A stretch of DNA of 64,000 bases from an uncultured Pelagibacteraceae bacterium (GTDB lineage Bacteria > Pseudomonadota > Alphaproteobacteria > Pelagibacterales > Pelagibacteraceae). The stretch lies in the NCBI GenBank assembly GCA_902561585.1, contig CACEQK010000001.1, forward strand, positions 62,001-126,000. The letters are read 5' to 3'. The position numbers and the translations under genes were made by a program. This document shows, in pieces, positions 1 to 10,788 of the stretch (positions are counted from its first letter, which is position 1; each line of letters begins with the position of its first letter). A model generated the notes under the pieces. That model searched no databases and was not told where the DNA came from. It saw only the letters and a program-made list of their open reading frames with translations.

Positions 1-200
1 CTGACTGGCTTTATACAACAAAAGAAAATAAGGATATAGTAATTGCATTAAATGCATCTGGCGCTGATGTTTCCTACTCAGAAATAGTAACAGATAAGGG
101 ACACGACGCCTTCTTATTAAACGAACCAGAATTTTTAAAAACTCTTAAGGGTTTTATAGACTCAATGTACGAAAAGTTTAAAAATGAAAAAAGAATTTAA
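1..200 (+). CDS. metX: Homoserine O-acyltransferase, C-terminal fragment (partial)
   Basis: The reading frame is open from position 3 to the TAA at 198-200, giving the last 65 residues of a protein that begins before the window. The tail carries GHDAFLL, the catalytic-histidine motif of the alpha/beta-hydrolase-fold homoserine O-acetyl/succinyltransferases, followed by a typical final helix. The next gene is metW and overlaps it by 17 bases; the metX-metW pair is common in proteobacteria. It would activate homoserine for methionine synthesis in the cytoplasm. The acyl donor cannot be told from this fragment. Confidence 0.8.
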   Translation, partial: DWLYTTKENKDIVIALNASGADVSYSEIVTDKGHDAFLLNEPEFLKTLKGFIDSMYEKFKNEKRI

Positions 201-777
201 AGTAATAGCTGAATTGTTGCCTAACAACACGAGAGTATTGGATGTTGGTTGTGGAGATGGATTTCTAATGAATTTCCTTAGAGAAGAAAAAAATATAGAG
301 GTACGCGGATTGGAACTTAATCAAGAAAATGTGCAACTGTGCATACGTAAAGGATTGCCAGTCATACAAGGAAACGCTGAAACTGAACTTCATCAATTTC
401 CCAATCAATCTTTTGACTATGTTGTGCTAAGTCAAACATTACAAGCTTTTTATAACCCAGAGAAAGTTTTAAAAAATCTTTTGAGAATAGGTAAAGCAGT
501 GATTGTCTCAATTCCAAATTTTGGATATTGGAAAGTAAGAATGAAGCTTTTATTTTTTGGAGAAATGCCAGTTACAAAAACATTACCAAATACTTGGTAC
601 AACACTCCTAACTTACATATGTGCACTATTAAAGATCTATTTAAGTTTTGTGATGAAAAAAATATAAATATCAAACAAGTAGTTGGTGTTAATGAAGATA
701 AAACTTCATTAATAAAAAAAAGTAATTTAGAAATAAAAAATCTCTTTTCAAAATTAGGGATTTTTTTAATAGGGTAA
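184..777 (+). CDS. metW: Methionine biosynthesis protein MetW
   Basis: This 197-residue class I SAM-dependent methyltransferase-like protein has the nucleotide-binding loop VLDVGCGDG at residues 18-26, an acidic motif II (GLELN) near 40-44 and the MetW-typical stretch IPNFGYWKVRM near 110-120. It starts inside the metX reading frame (17-base overlap), so the two are probably translationally coupled. MetW acts with MetX in methionine biosynthesis; its precise biochemical role is not settled. Length matches the family. The stop at 775-777 abuts the ATG of the next gene. Confidence 0.9.
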   Translation: MKKEFKVIAELLPNNTRVLDVGCGDGFLMNFLREEKNIEVRGLELNQENVQLCIRKGLPVIQGNAETELHQFPNQSFDYVVLSQTLQAFYNPEKVLKNLLRIGKAVIVSIPNFGYWKVRMKLLFFGEMPVTKTLPNTWYNTPNLHMCTIKDLFKFCDEKNINIKQVVGVNEDKTSLIKKSNLEIKNLFSKLGIFLIG

Positions 778-1536
778 ATGATAGTAGAGATTATTCCATG
801 CTTAAGTGACAATTACAGTTATTTAATTCATGAAAAAGAAACAGACACTGTTTCAATAGTAGATCCTTCTGAATTTAAAGCCTGTAATAAAATAATTAAT
901 AAATATAAAAAGTTAAATTTTATATTAAATACTCATCATCATGCTGATCATGTTGGGGCTAACCTTGAACTTAAAAAAAAATATAACTCAAAAATTTTAG
1001 GCTCAAATTCAGATAAAAATCGTATTCCAGGAATAGATATATTGCTTGAAGAAAATCAAAAGCACAAAATAGGAAATCTAGAATTTAAAGTAATTTTTAT
1101 TCCAGGTCACACAAATGGTCATATAGCTTTTTTCTTTAAAAAGGAAAAAATTGCTTTTACTGGAGATACATTATTTTCTTTAGGATGTGGTAGAGTATTT
1201 GAAGGCACTCATAAAGAAATGTTTAATTCTTTAAATAAAATAAAAAAGCTTCCTTCTGATACTAAAATCTATTGTGGACATGAGTACACTTACTCAAATT
1301 TAAATTTCTGTTTAAAGCATGATCCAAAAAATACTTATTTAAAAGATAAAAAAATTGACATCGAAAGAAAGCTAAACTCTAACCAGCCAACTATTCCGTC
1401 TACTATAGCTGACGAAATTAAAACGAATATTTTCCTAAGGTGTGATGTCCCTGAAATAAAGCAAGGCCTAGGCTTAAAAGATTCATCCGATGTTGAAGTT
1501 TTTTCAAAATTAAGAGATTTAAAGGACTCTTTTTAG
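778..1536 (+). CDS. gloB: Hydroxyacylglutathione hydrolase (glyoxalase II)
   Basis: This 252-residue metallo-beta-lactamase-fold enzyme hydrolyses S-lactoylglutathione to D-lactate and glutathione in methylglyoxal detoxification. The metal ligands are visible: THHHADH (residues 52-58), PGHTNGH with His111, TGD with Asp130, and CGHEY with His168. The C-terminal HAGH-type domain is present (LKHDP, then FLRCD near the end). The ATG follows the metW TAA directly, so it belongs to that transcript. The D-lactate product could feed the 2-hydroxyacid oxidases encoded further along, but that link is inference. Confidence 0.92.
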   Translation: MIVEIIPCLSDNYSYLIHEKETDTVSIVDPSEFKACNKIINKYKKLNFILNTHHHADHVGANLELKKKYNSKILGSNSDKNRIPGIDILLEENQKHKIGNLEFKVIFIPGHTNGHIAFFFKKEKIAFTGDTLFSLGCGRVFEGTHKEMFNSLNKIKKLPSDTKIYCGHEYTYSNLNFCLKHDPKNTYLKDKKIDIERKLNSNQPTIPSTIADEIKTNIFLRCDVPEIKQGLGLKDSSDVEVFSKLRDLKDSF

Positions 1537-1547
1537 CTTCAATAATC

Positions 1548-1575
1548 TTGACTTGCTAGCACTGATGGCTATATT
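1548..1575 (+). promoter_or_regulatory. Likely sigma-70 promoter for rplU-rpmA
   Basis: TTGACT at 1548-1553 and TATATT at 1570-1575 are separated by 16 bases, which is a close match to a housekeeping promoter. A transcript would begin near 1582, downstream of the in-frame GTG at 1578. This supports the ATG at 1602 as the true rplU start. It lies in the 65-base gap after gloB. Confidence 0.6.
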
Positions 1576-1601
1576 GCGTGGAAATTAAAAAAAGAGATTT
1601 T

Positions 1602-2009
1602 ATGTCATTTGCTATAATTGAAACCGGTGGAAAACAATACAAAGTAACTGCGAGTAAAATATTAGAAATAGAAAAACTTAATGCTAAAGTTGGTGAAACA
1701 ATTAAATTTGATAATGTTTTACTTTTAAACGACGACAAAAGCACTGAGGTTGGAAGTCCTAAAGTTGAAGGTGCTACAGTGGAAGCTAAACTTTTAGACA
1801 ATATTAAAGATAGAACTATATTAATTTTTCATAAAAGAAGAAGAAAACACTCAAGAAAAAAGAATGGACATAGGCAACGTCATTCTAAAATACAAATAAC
1901 AAAAATTTTAGCAAAAGGTGGAAAAGTTATAGATGAAGCCAAAATTGTTGACAAAAAGAAACCTGTTAAAGAAGATAAAAAGGTTATAAAAAAGGAAGCA
2001 AAAAAATAG
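1602..2009 (+). CDS. rplU: 50S ribosomal protein L21
   Basis: This 135-residue protein begins MSFAIIETGGKQYKV, matching the L21 N-terminus, and carries the basic RRRKHSRKKNGHRQRHSKI segment near residues 76-95 that contacts 23S rRNA. An in-frame GTG at 1578 would add eight residues but lies upstream of the predicted transcript start, so the ATG at 1602 is preferred. After the L21 core there is a lysine-rich tail (VDKKKPVKEDKKVIKKEAKK), longer than in many L21 proteins. rpmA follows after 8 bases, the usual L21-L27 pairing. Confidence 0.93.
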   Translation: MSFAIIETGGKQYKVTASKILEIEKLNAKVGETIKFDNVLLLNDDKSTEVGSPKVEGATVEAKLLDNIKDRTILIFHKRRRKHSRKKNGHRQRHSKIQITKILAKGGKVIDEAKIVDKKKPVKEDKKVIKKEAKK

Positions 2010-2017
2010 GAAATTAA

Positions 2018-2272
2018 ATGGCAACAAAAAAAGCAGGTGGATCATCAAAGAATGGCCGGGATAGTAAAGGTAGACGTCTAGGAGTGAAAAAGTATGGTGA
2101 TCAAGTAGTAATACCTGGAAACATTATAGTCAGACAGAGAGGAACGAAAATTCATCCTGGCGATAATGTCGGTATGGGTAAAGATCACTCAATTTTTTCT
2201 TTGGTCAAAGGAAAAGTAAAATTCAAAAAATCTAAATTAAACAGAACTTTTGTTTCTGTAATCCCCAATTAA
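2018..2272 (+). CDS. rpmA: 50S ribosomal protein L27
   Basis: This 84-residue protein starts [20 protein letters not shown], the glycine- and basic-rich N-terminus of L27 that reaches the peptidyl-transferase centre. It continues with [22 protein letters not shown] and ends with the expected beta-barrel. There is no cleavable N-terminal extension of the Firmicutes type. It sits between rplU and obgE, the classic L21-L27-Obg order that places ribosome assembly genes together. Confidence 0.96.
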   Translation: MATKKAGGSSKNGRDSKGRRLGVKKYGDQVVIPGNIIVRQRGTKIHPGDNVGMGKDHSIFSLVKGKVKFKKSKLNRTFVSVIPN

Positions 2273-2277
2273 ATCTA

Positions 2278-2301
2278 TATAAATAACCCAAGTTATTTAT
2301 A
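2278..2301. other. Small perfect inverted repeat between rpmA and obgE
   Basis: TATAAATAAC at 2278-2287 and GTTATTTATA at 2292-2301 are perfect complements around a CCAA loop. The stem is 10 bp but A/T-rich, so it would be only a weak terminator or attenuator. TATAAT at 2303-2308 follows immediately, 4 bases before the obgE ATG. The site could lower read-through into obgE or be a chance A/T palindrome. Confidence 0.35.
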
Positions 2302-2312
2302 TTATAATAAGA

Positions 2313-3296
2313 ATGAAATTTTTAGATCAAGCAAAAATTTATATTAAAGCTGGAAATGGTGGGACAGGTTCTGCAAGCTTTAGAAGAGAAAAGTTTGTGG
2401 AATTTGGTGGGCCAGATGGTGGAGATGGTGGAGATGGTGGATCTATAATTGTTCAGTCTGATAGAAACCTTAATACTTTAATTGATTTCAGGTACGCTCA
2501 ACATTTTAAAGCTCAGCATGGAAAACCTGGGAGTAAACGAAATAAAACTGGAGCTAATGGGAAAGATTTGATTTTAAAAGTTCCATTAGGGACCCAAGTA
2601 TACGAAGAGGATAATAATACTTTAATTTATGACTTTACAAAAAATAGAGAAAAGTATCTTGTGGCATCAGGCGGAAAAGGTGGACTTGGAAACGTAAGAT
2701 TTAAAAGTTCGACGAATAGAGCACCAAGAAAAAAAACTAGTGGAAAATTAGGTGAAGAATTTTGGATATGGCTTCAATTAAAAGTAATTGCTGATATTGG
2801 AATTATTGGTAAACCAAATGCTGGTAAATCCAGTTTGCTCGCAGCATTAACAAGGGCTAAGCCAAAAATAGCAAACTATCCTTTTACAACAATAAATCCA
2901 AATTTAGGAGTGTCTTACTACGGAGGGAAAGAAATTACTTTAGCTGATATTCCTGGTTTAGTAGAGGGTGCACATAAAGGTGTTGGTCTTGGAGATAAAT
3001 TCTTAAGACATATAGAAAGGTGTAAAATTTTACTTCACTTAATAGATTTATCAGAAGATGATTTATTAAATTCTTATAAGAAAATTAAATCAGAGTTATC
3101 TAATTATGATAAAGATTTAATAAAAAAGAAAGAAATCATTTTTTTTAATAAATCTGATTTATTAGATGAAAATGAGATAAATGAAAAATTAAAAGAATTT
3201 AAAAAAAAAGTTAAAACAAATTATGAAGTTGTATCTGTTTATTCTAACAATGACATTCAAAAAATAAAAAAATTATTGATTAAATATGCTAATTAA
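2313..3296 (+). CDS. obgE: Obg/CgtA ribosome-assembly GTPase
   Basis: This 327-residue protein has the glycine-rich Obg fold at residues 1-158 (GGPDGGDGGDGG near 32-43), then the G domain: G1 GKPNAGKS (166-173), FTT switch near 191-193, G3 DIPG (212-215) and NKSD near residue 280. It lacks the variable C-terminal OCT extension of some Obg proteins. Obg is a GTPase involved in late 50S assembly and stress control. The C-terminus overlaps the proB start by 11 bases, suggesting coupled expression. Confidence 0.95.
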   Translation: MKFLDQAKIYIKAGNGGTGSASFRREKFVEFGGPDGGDGGDGGSIIVQSDRNLNTLIDFRYAQHFKAQHGKPGSKRNKTGANGKDLILKVPLGTQVYEEDNNTLIYDFTKNREKYLVASGGKGGLGNVRFKSSTNRAPRKKTSGKLGEEFWIWLQLKVIADIGIIGKPNAGKSSLLAALTRAKPKIANYPFTTINPNLGVSYYGGKEITLADIPGLVEGAHKGVGLGDKFLRHIERCKILLHLIDLSEDDLLNSYKKIKSELSNYDKDLIKKKEIIFFNKSDLLDENEINEKLKEFKKKVKTNYEVVSVYSNNDIQKIKKLLIKYAN

Positions 3297-4377
3297 AAAT
3301 GTAAATAAAATAGTTTTAAAACTTGGATCTGCGACTGTAGTTGACGGTAAAGGTATTTTCAAAAAAAGGTGGGTAGCTTCCCTTATTAAAGATATAAAAA
3401 AATACGGAAAAGGAAAAAACTTTGTAATTGTCTCATCAGGAGCAATTGCTCTTGGCCAAAAATATCTAAAGATCAAAAAAGGAAAAATTAAATTAGAAAT
3501 GAGCCAAGCTATTGCTGCAGTTGGCCAAATTCATCTTGCAGGAGAGTTTCAAAAACTATTTGATAAATATAAGATTAAAACTGGTCAAATTTTAATTAGT
3601 CCAGATGACACCGAGCAAAGAAGAAGAGCTATTAATGTAAGAAGAACATTTGATAATTTATTTAAACTTAAAGCTATCCCTGTAGTCAATGAAAATGACT
3701 CAACAGCAACTAGTGAAATAAAATACGGAGACAATGATAGGCTGGCTGCGCGAGTGGCTCAAATTATAGGAGCAGATATGCTGATTTTATTCTCTGATGT
3801 TGATGGACTATACGATAAGTCGAAAGGTAAAAAAATTGTAAGAGAAGTAACCTCAATTAATGAGAGAGTAATATCTATGATAGATAAAAAGAAAAATAAA
3901 TTTGGCTCAGGAGGTATTGCTACAAAGTTAGACGCTGCTAAGATTTGTATGAATTCTGGTAGTCATATGTTTATTGCTAATGGTAAGGTAAATAGTCCAA
4001 TTTCAAATATGATTAAAAATAAAAAATATACTCATTTCTTGCCAAAAATTTCTACATTAGACGCCAGAAAAAAATGGATTATCGGTTCCCTTAATTACAA
4101 TGGAACTATTTACATTGATAATGGAGCAGCTAAAGCTTTATCAAATGGGAAAAGCTTGCTCGCAGCTGGCATAATTAAGATTAATGGAAATTTCAAAAAG
4201 GGAGAAAATGTAATAATCTTAGATCAAAATAATAATCAATTAGCTCGGGGGCTATCATCATTTAGCTCTGTTGAGATAGATAAAATTAAAGGTAAGCAAA
4301 GTAGAGAGATAGAAACAATTCTTGGTTATCTAAGCAAATCTGAGGTCATTCATAAAGATGATATGGTATTATTATAA
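3286..4377 (+). CDS. proB: Glutamate 5-kinase
   Basis: This 363-residue amino-acid kinase phosphorylates glutamate in the first step of proline synthesis. It starts MLIKNVNKIVLKLGSATV with the substrate-binding K-x-G-S. It carries SSGAIALG near residues 45-52, VNENDSTAT and GDNDRLAARVA near 135-160, and LFSDVDGLY near 170. A C-terminal PUA domain follows (about 275-360), as in full-length bacterial ProB. The start lies inside the end of obgE. The stop is immediately followed by the proA ATG. Confidence 0.95.
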   Translation: MLIKNVNKIVLKLGSATVVDGKGIFKKRWVASLIKDIKKYGKGKNFVIVSSGAIALGQKYLKIKKGKIKLEMSQAIAAVGQIHLAGEFQKLFDKYKIKTGQILISPDDTEQRRRAINVRRTFDNLFKLKAIPVVNENDSTATSEIKYGDNDRLAARVAQIIGADMLILFSDVDGLYDKSKGKKIVREVTSINERVISMIDKKKNKFGSGGIATKLDAAKICMNSGSHMFIANGKVNSPISNMIKNKKYTHFLPKISTLDARKKWIIGSLNYNGTIYIDNGAAKALSNGKSLLAAGIIKINGNFKKGENVIILDQNNNQLARGLSSFSSVEIDKIKGKQSREIETILGYLSKSEVIHKDDMVLL

Positions 4378-5619
4378 ATGAATTATTTAGAAACAGTCGG
4401 CAAAAATGCGAAAAAAGCCTTTGAGGATTTGAGGGACGTTAAACATAAAAAAATAAAAAAAGTTTTAGATAATTACAATCAATCTCTACTAAAAAATTCA
4501 AATAAGATAATCAGAGAAAATTTAAAAGATGTAAAAAATGTTAAAAGAAAACATTTAGTTGATAGACTGATTTTAAATAAAAAGAGAATAGAAGGTATTA
4601 GACACTCAATAAATGAAATAGCAAAATTTAAAAACCCGGTTGGAAGAGTTTTAGAAACATGGCGCAGACCAAATAATTTGACTATTAAAAGAGTTACAAC
4701 TCCAATTGGTGTCATAGGCGTAATATATGAGAGCAGACCTAATGTAACTGCTGATGTTGCAGCATTATGTTTAAAATCGGGAAACTGTTCTATTTTAAGA
4801 GGTGGATCTGAAGCTTTCAATTCAAATAAATTATTAGCTAATTTGTTTAGAGATAATTTACGAAAAAATAATATCAATCAAAACTGTGTTCAATTTATTG
4901 AAAATAAAAATAGAAAAATAGTAGATCAATTATTATCTAAAATGAGTGCATACATTGATGTAATTGTACCAAGAGGAGGGAAAGGACTTGTGGCAAAAGT
5001 ACAAAAATTTTCTAACGTACATGTAATTGGTCATCTTGAAGGATTATGTCACATTTATATTGAGAAAACTGCAAATATTAAAATGGCGAGGGATTTAATT
5101 ATTAATGCAAAAATGCGAAGAACAAGCATTTGCGGTGCGGTTGAAACTCTTCTAATCGAAGAAAAAGCTTTAAGCTCACACGCTAAAGAAATAATAAACG
5201 CTCTTTTAGACTCAGGTTGCGAAGTAAGAGCTGATAAAAAAATTTACAAAATTTTTAAAGGAAAATTAAAAAAAACTACTGAAAAAGACTGGAAGACAGA
5301 ATATCTAGATGCAATTATTTCAGTAAAAACAGTTAAAAATGTAAAAGGTGCTGTCGAACATATTTTAAAATACGGTACAATGCATACTGATAGTATTATT
5401 ACTAACAACAAAAAAAATGCTGAAGTTTTTTTAAATGGAGTAAACAGCTCAATAGCTATGCATAATGTTTCAACTCAATTTGCTGATGGTGGTGAATTTG
5501 GTTTTGGTGGCGAAATTGGTATCTCTACTAACAAACTTCCACCTAGAGGTCCTGTAGGGATTAATCAATTAACTTCATATAAGTATCTTGTATCTGGAAA
5601 AGGAATTATTAGACCATAA
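4378..5619 (+). CDS. proA: Gamma-glutamyl phosphate reductase
   Basis: This 413-residue aldehyde-dehydrogenase-fold enzyme reduces gamma-glutamyl phosphate to glutamate-5-semialdehyde with NADPH. The catalytic cysteine is in RRTSICGAVETLL (Cys252), and GVIGVIYESRPNVTADVAALCLKSGN-type signatures are present near residues 111-135, quoted here in part. The C-terminus has FGFGGEIGISTNKLPPRGPVG. TAA of proB runs straight into this ATG, so proBA are one unit giving the proline precursor. Length is normal. Confidence 0.96.
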   Translation: MNYLETVGKNAKKAFEDLRDVKHKKIKKVLDNYNQSLLKNSNKIIRENLKDVKNVKRKHLVDRLILNKKRIEGIRHSINEIAKFKNPVGRVLETWRRPNNLTIKRVTTPIGVIGVIYESRPNVTADVAALCLKSGNCSILRGGSEAFNSNKLLANLFRDNLRKNNINQNCVQFIENKNRKIVDQLLSKMSAYIDVIVPRGGKGLVAKVQKFSNVHVIGHLEGLCHIYIEKTANIKMARDLIINAKMRRTSICGAVETLLIEEKALSSHAKEIINALLDSGCEVRADKKIYKIFKGKLKKTTEKDWKTEYLDAIISVKTVKNVKGAVEHILKYGTMHTDSIITNNKKNAEVFLNGVNSSIAMHNVSTQFADGGEFGFGGEIGISTNKLPPRGPVGINQLTSYKYLVSGKGIIRP

Positions 5620-5623
5620 ATAA

Positions 5624-6160
5624 ATGGCAAATATCCAAAAAAAATACGTCGGAATATTGGGTGGTAGCTTTGACCCTGCACATAAAGGACACTTGAGTAT
5701 ATCAAAAATTGCTATCAAAAAATTAAAATTAAAAAAAATTTATTGGGTTATAACCAAAAAAAATCCCTTCAAGAATAAAACTTTTTATTCTTTAAATGAA
5801 AGAGTTAAGTTAGCAAAACAAATATCTAGAACACAAAGAAAAATTCAAACAATACATCTTGAAAATATCATCAAATCCTCCAGAACCATTGATATGATCA
5901 ATTACTTTATAAGAAAAAAAAATATTAAAAATTTATATTTTATAATTGGTTCTGATAATTTAATCAGATTTCACAAGTGGAAAAGCTGGAAAAAGATTGT
6001 AAAATTGGTGAAATTAATAGTTTTTTATAGAAAGGGATATGATAGAAAGGGAATGAAATCAATTGTGGTAAAAAAATTTAAAAATAAAATCATATTCATC
6101 AAAAACAAACATATTACAATTTCATCTACACAGTTAAAAACCAAAAAAAATATTAAATAA
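5624..6160 (+). CDS. nadD: Nicotinate-mononucleotide adenylyltransferase
   Basis: This 178-residue nucleotidyltransferase makes deamido-NAD from nicotinate mononucleotide and ATP. GGSFDPAHKGH (residues 13-23) is the (H/T)xGH adenylyl-transfer motif, and IIGSDNLIRFHKWKSW is the family signature near 105-122. ISSTQLKTK near 166-174 corresponds to the ISSTxIR motif, but the protein stops only a few residues later. The usual C-terminal helix is therefore missing or very short, and the motif's Arg is Lys. It precedes rsfS, the usual partner. Confidence 0.9.
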   Translation: MANIQKKYVGILGGSFDPAHKGHLSISKIAIKKLKLKKIYWVITKKNPFKNKTFYSLNERVKLAKQISRTQRKIQTIHLENIIKSSRTIDMINYFIRKKNIKNLYFIIGSDNLIRFHKWKSWKKIVKLVKLIVFYRKGYDRKGMKSIVVKKFKNKIIFIKNKHITISSTQLKTKKNIK

Positions 6161-6163
6161 TTA

Positions 6164-6511
6164 ATGGAAGTTGCTGAAATAAAAAAGAATATCGAAAAAA
6201 TATTAGACGATAATAAAGCTCAAAGCATCACTTCCATAAATCTTAAGAATAAATCCTATATAGCTGATTACATGATAATTGCCTCAGGTACATCTTCAAG
6301 ACATCTTCAATCGCTTTCAGAAATTCTTGTTAATGAACTTAAAAAAAAAGGAATTGAAAATTGTAGAATAGAGGGAAGAGACAGTAATGATTGGAAATTA
6401 GTTGATGCCCATGATGTAATAGTTCACATTTTTCATCCTGAAAAAAGAGAGTTTTACGACCTTGAAAAAATGTGGTCTGAAGAAATACCCAAAGAGAGGG
6501 CTACATTATGA
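6164..6511 (+). CDS. rsfS: Ribosome silencing factor RsfS
   Basis: This 115-residue RsfS/Iojap protein binds L14 and blocks 30S-50S joining under starvation. Family signatures include YMIIASGTSSRHLQSL (about 31-46), EGRDSNDWKLVDAHDVIVHIF (split here for length, about 67-87) and FYDLEKMWSE at the end. It follows nadD by 3 bases and overlaps the next ATG by 4 bases, consistent with the conserved nadD-rsfS unit. Confidence 0.93.
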   Translation: MEVAEIKKNIEKILDDNKAQSITSINLKNKSYIADYMIIASGTSSRHLQSLSEILVNELKKKGIENCRIEGRDSNDWKLVDAHDVIVHIFHPEKREFYDLEKMWSEEIPKERATL

Positions 6512-7641
6512 TAAAATTTTTATTTTTGTTAATATTTATGTTAAATTTAAACACGACTGCGTTCTCCAAAAATGATCTTTATGAAAAAATTGATTTGTTT
6601 GGTGAAGTTATAGAAAATATTAAAAAAGATTATGTAGATGAAGTAGATCAAGCTGAAATGATGGACTCAGCAATTAATGGTGTTTTGCAGTCTTTAGATC
6701 CTTATTCTGCTTATATGTCTCCTGAGCTTTTTAAAGAAATGCAAACTGATACAAAAGGTGAGTTTGGCGGTCTTGGAATAGAAATTGGAATGGAAGCTGG
6801 AGTAGTAAAAGTTATCTCACCCATTGATGATACACCAGCCGCTGAAGCAGGCATAAAAGCTGGTGATTACATTGTAAAAATTGGTAATGATCAAGTTCAA
6901 GGTAAAACTTTAATGGAAGCTGTAAAATTAATGCGAGGTCCAATTGGAACTTCAATTGATCTTACAGTTAAAAGAAAAAATGTAAAAAAACCTTTAGAAT
7001 TTAAAATAACCAGAAAAATAATAGAAGTTAGATCTGTTAACTCTGAAATTATAAGTAAAGAAAAAAATATTGGATACATAAGATTAAAATCTTTTAATGA
7101 AAATAGTGATAAACAATTCTTAAAATCAATTAAAAATTTTGAGAAAAATAAAAAAATTAAGGGTTATATTCTCGATTTAAGAAATAATCCTGGAGGACTT
7201 TTAACACAAGCTATTAATATAACTGATTTTTTTTTAGACGATGGTGAAATAGTTTCAACAAAAGGTAGAAATGTTTCTGAGACAAGAAAATTTTTTGCTA
7301 GAAAGGGTGATGAAGTTAAGGGAAAACCAATTGTAGTACTTATAAATAATGGTTCAGCATCTGCGGCTGAAATATTCGCTGGAGCATTAAAAGATCACAA
7401 GAGAGCAATAATTTTAGGTGAAAGCTCTTACGGTAAAGGATCTGTTCAATCTATAATACCACTAAAAAATGGTGGTGGTATTAGATTAACAATTTCAAAA
7501 TACTACCTTCCATCTGGCAAGTCTATTTCTGAAGTAGGTGTCACTCCTGATATTTTGGTAGAGGAAATAGGCGATGATTTTAAAATTAAATCAGAAAAAG
7601 ATAACCAATTGAATTACGCTATTAAACTGTTTAATTCTTAA
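6508..7641 (+). CDS. ctpA: S41 family C-terminal processing protease with PDZ domain
   Basis: This 377-residue protease has a hydrophobic signal peptide (residues 1-20), a PDZ domain at about 85-165 and an S41 catalytic domain. SASAAEIFAG holds the nucleophile (Ser283 or Ser285), and SYGKGSVQ holds the general-base lysine (Lys310). It would cleave C-termini of periplasmic or membrane proteins. The C-terminus ends soon after the catalytic domain, shorter than some CtpA. It overlaps rsfS by 4 bases (ATGA) and is followed by rppH. Confidence 0.93.
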   Translation: MIKFLFLLIFMLNLNTTAFSKNDLYEKIDLFGEVIENIKKDYVDEVDQAEMMDSAINGVLQSLDPYSAYMSPELFKEMQTDTKGEFGGLGIEIGMEAGVVKVISPIDDTPAAEAGIKAGDYIVKIGNDQVQGKTLMEAVKLMRGPIGTSIDLTVKRKNVKKPLEFKITRKIIEVRSVNSEIISKEKNIGYIRLKSFNENSDKQFLKSIKNFEKNKKIKGYILDLRNNPGGLLTQAINITDFFLDDGEIVSTKGRNVSETRKFFARKGDEVKGKPIVVLINNGSASAAEIFAGALKDHKRAIILGESSYGKGSVQSIIPLKNGGGIRLTISKYYLPSGKSISEVGVTPDILVEEIGDDFKIKSEKDNQLNYAIKLFNS

Positions 7642-7642
7642 G

Positions 7643-8113
7643 ATGATAGAACAAAGACTCCCATTAAGAACAGGAGTTGGCATAATAGTTTTAAATAAAC
7701 AAAATAAAATTTTTGTAGGAAAAAGAAAAGATAACCCTGGAAACAAATGGCAAATGCCACAAGGCGGTGTAGATGAAGGGGAGGATTATATCACTGCAAT
7801 GAGAAGAGAACTGTTGGAAGAAACTAGTATTCAAAATATTAAAATCATCAAAGAAATTGAAAAAATTTATCAATATGAATTACCTGAAAATTTAGTTGGT
7901 ATAATTTGGAAAGGTAAATACAGAGGACAAAAACAAAAATGGTTTATTACGAGATTTTTAGGAGAGGAAAAAGAAATAAATTTAAATACTAAACACGCCG
8001 AATTTATTGATTGGAAGTGGATTGAGCCTAAATTGTTGCCAAAAATTATAGTTAATTTTAAAAAAGATTTATATCTTAATCTTCTAAAAGAAATTAATCT
8101 TGTTATTGGCTAA
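7643..8113 (+). CDS. rppH: RNA pyrophosphohydrolase (Nudix)
   Basis: This 156-residue protein has a Nudix box at about residues 41-63 (GGVDEGED then RRELLEET), with Ser62 in the usual Gly position. KWQMPQGG before it and a C-terminal EFIDWKWIEP are characteristic of the RppH/IalA group, which converts 5' triphosphate of mRNA or dinucleoside polyphosphates. It closes the plus-strand operon, and its last 11 bases overlap the atpC end on the other strand. RppH is preferred over a generic Nudix call because of the WQMPQGG motif and length. Confidence 0.9.
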   Translation: MIEQRLPLRTGVGIIVLNKQNKIFVGKRKDNPGNKWQMPQGGVDEGEDYITAMRRELLEETSIQNIKIIKEIEKIYQYELPENLVGIIWKGKYRGQKQKWFITRFLGEEKEINLNTKHAEFIDWKWIEPKLLPKIIVNFKKDLYLNLLKEINLVIG

Positions 8114-8488
8114 TTTCTTTTAAAGTTTCTAATTTGTAAGATGCTAAGTATCTATCTTTATCAGTAGATTGAGTATTTAGGTTTGCTTCTGCTTTTTGGA
8201 GAAGTTTGTTAATTTTGCTTTTATCTAGATGGGCTATATCTCTTGCTGTTAAAGTTAAAATTAATAAATTATTATTTGAAAACTCAACTGTTCCCTCTTC
8301 TACGTAATATTTTTTTTCGCCTTCAGCCTTAATTGTAATGATCCCAGGCCTCAAAAATGTAATTAGAGGAATATGGTTACTTAAAATTCCCATTTGGCCT
8401 TCAAAAGAAGGAATTATTACTTCATTGGTTTGTTGTTTTAAAATTGTTTGATCTGGACTTATTATTTCAACTGTGAACTTATCTGACA

Positions 8489-8489
<1 letters not shown>
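8103..8489 (-). CDS. atpC: ATP synthase F1 epsilon subunit
   Basis: This 128-residue subunit has the N-terminal beta sandwich (FTVEIISPDQTIL, GILSNHIPLITFLRPG, YYVEEGTVEFSNN) followed by the helical hairpin at about 88-128. It couples rotation to the F1 headpiece and can inhibit ATP hydrolysis. It is the last gene of atpHAGDC. The atpD stop and its ATG overlap by one base. Its 3' end overlaps convergent rppH by 11 bases, leaving no room for a separate terminator. Confidence 0.94.

Positions 8490-10787
<2,298 letters not shown>

Positions 10788-10788
<1 letters not shown>

Noticed and set aside
1578-1601. GTG at 1578 as rplU start
   Set aside because: It lies upstream of the predicted transcription start, and homologues begin at the equivalent of the ATG at 1602.
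2303-2308. TATAAT as the obgE promoter
   Set aside because: It lies 4 bases before the ATG and has no -35 partner; obgE is probably read from the rplU promoter.
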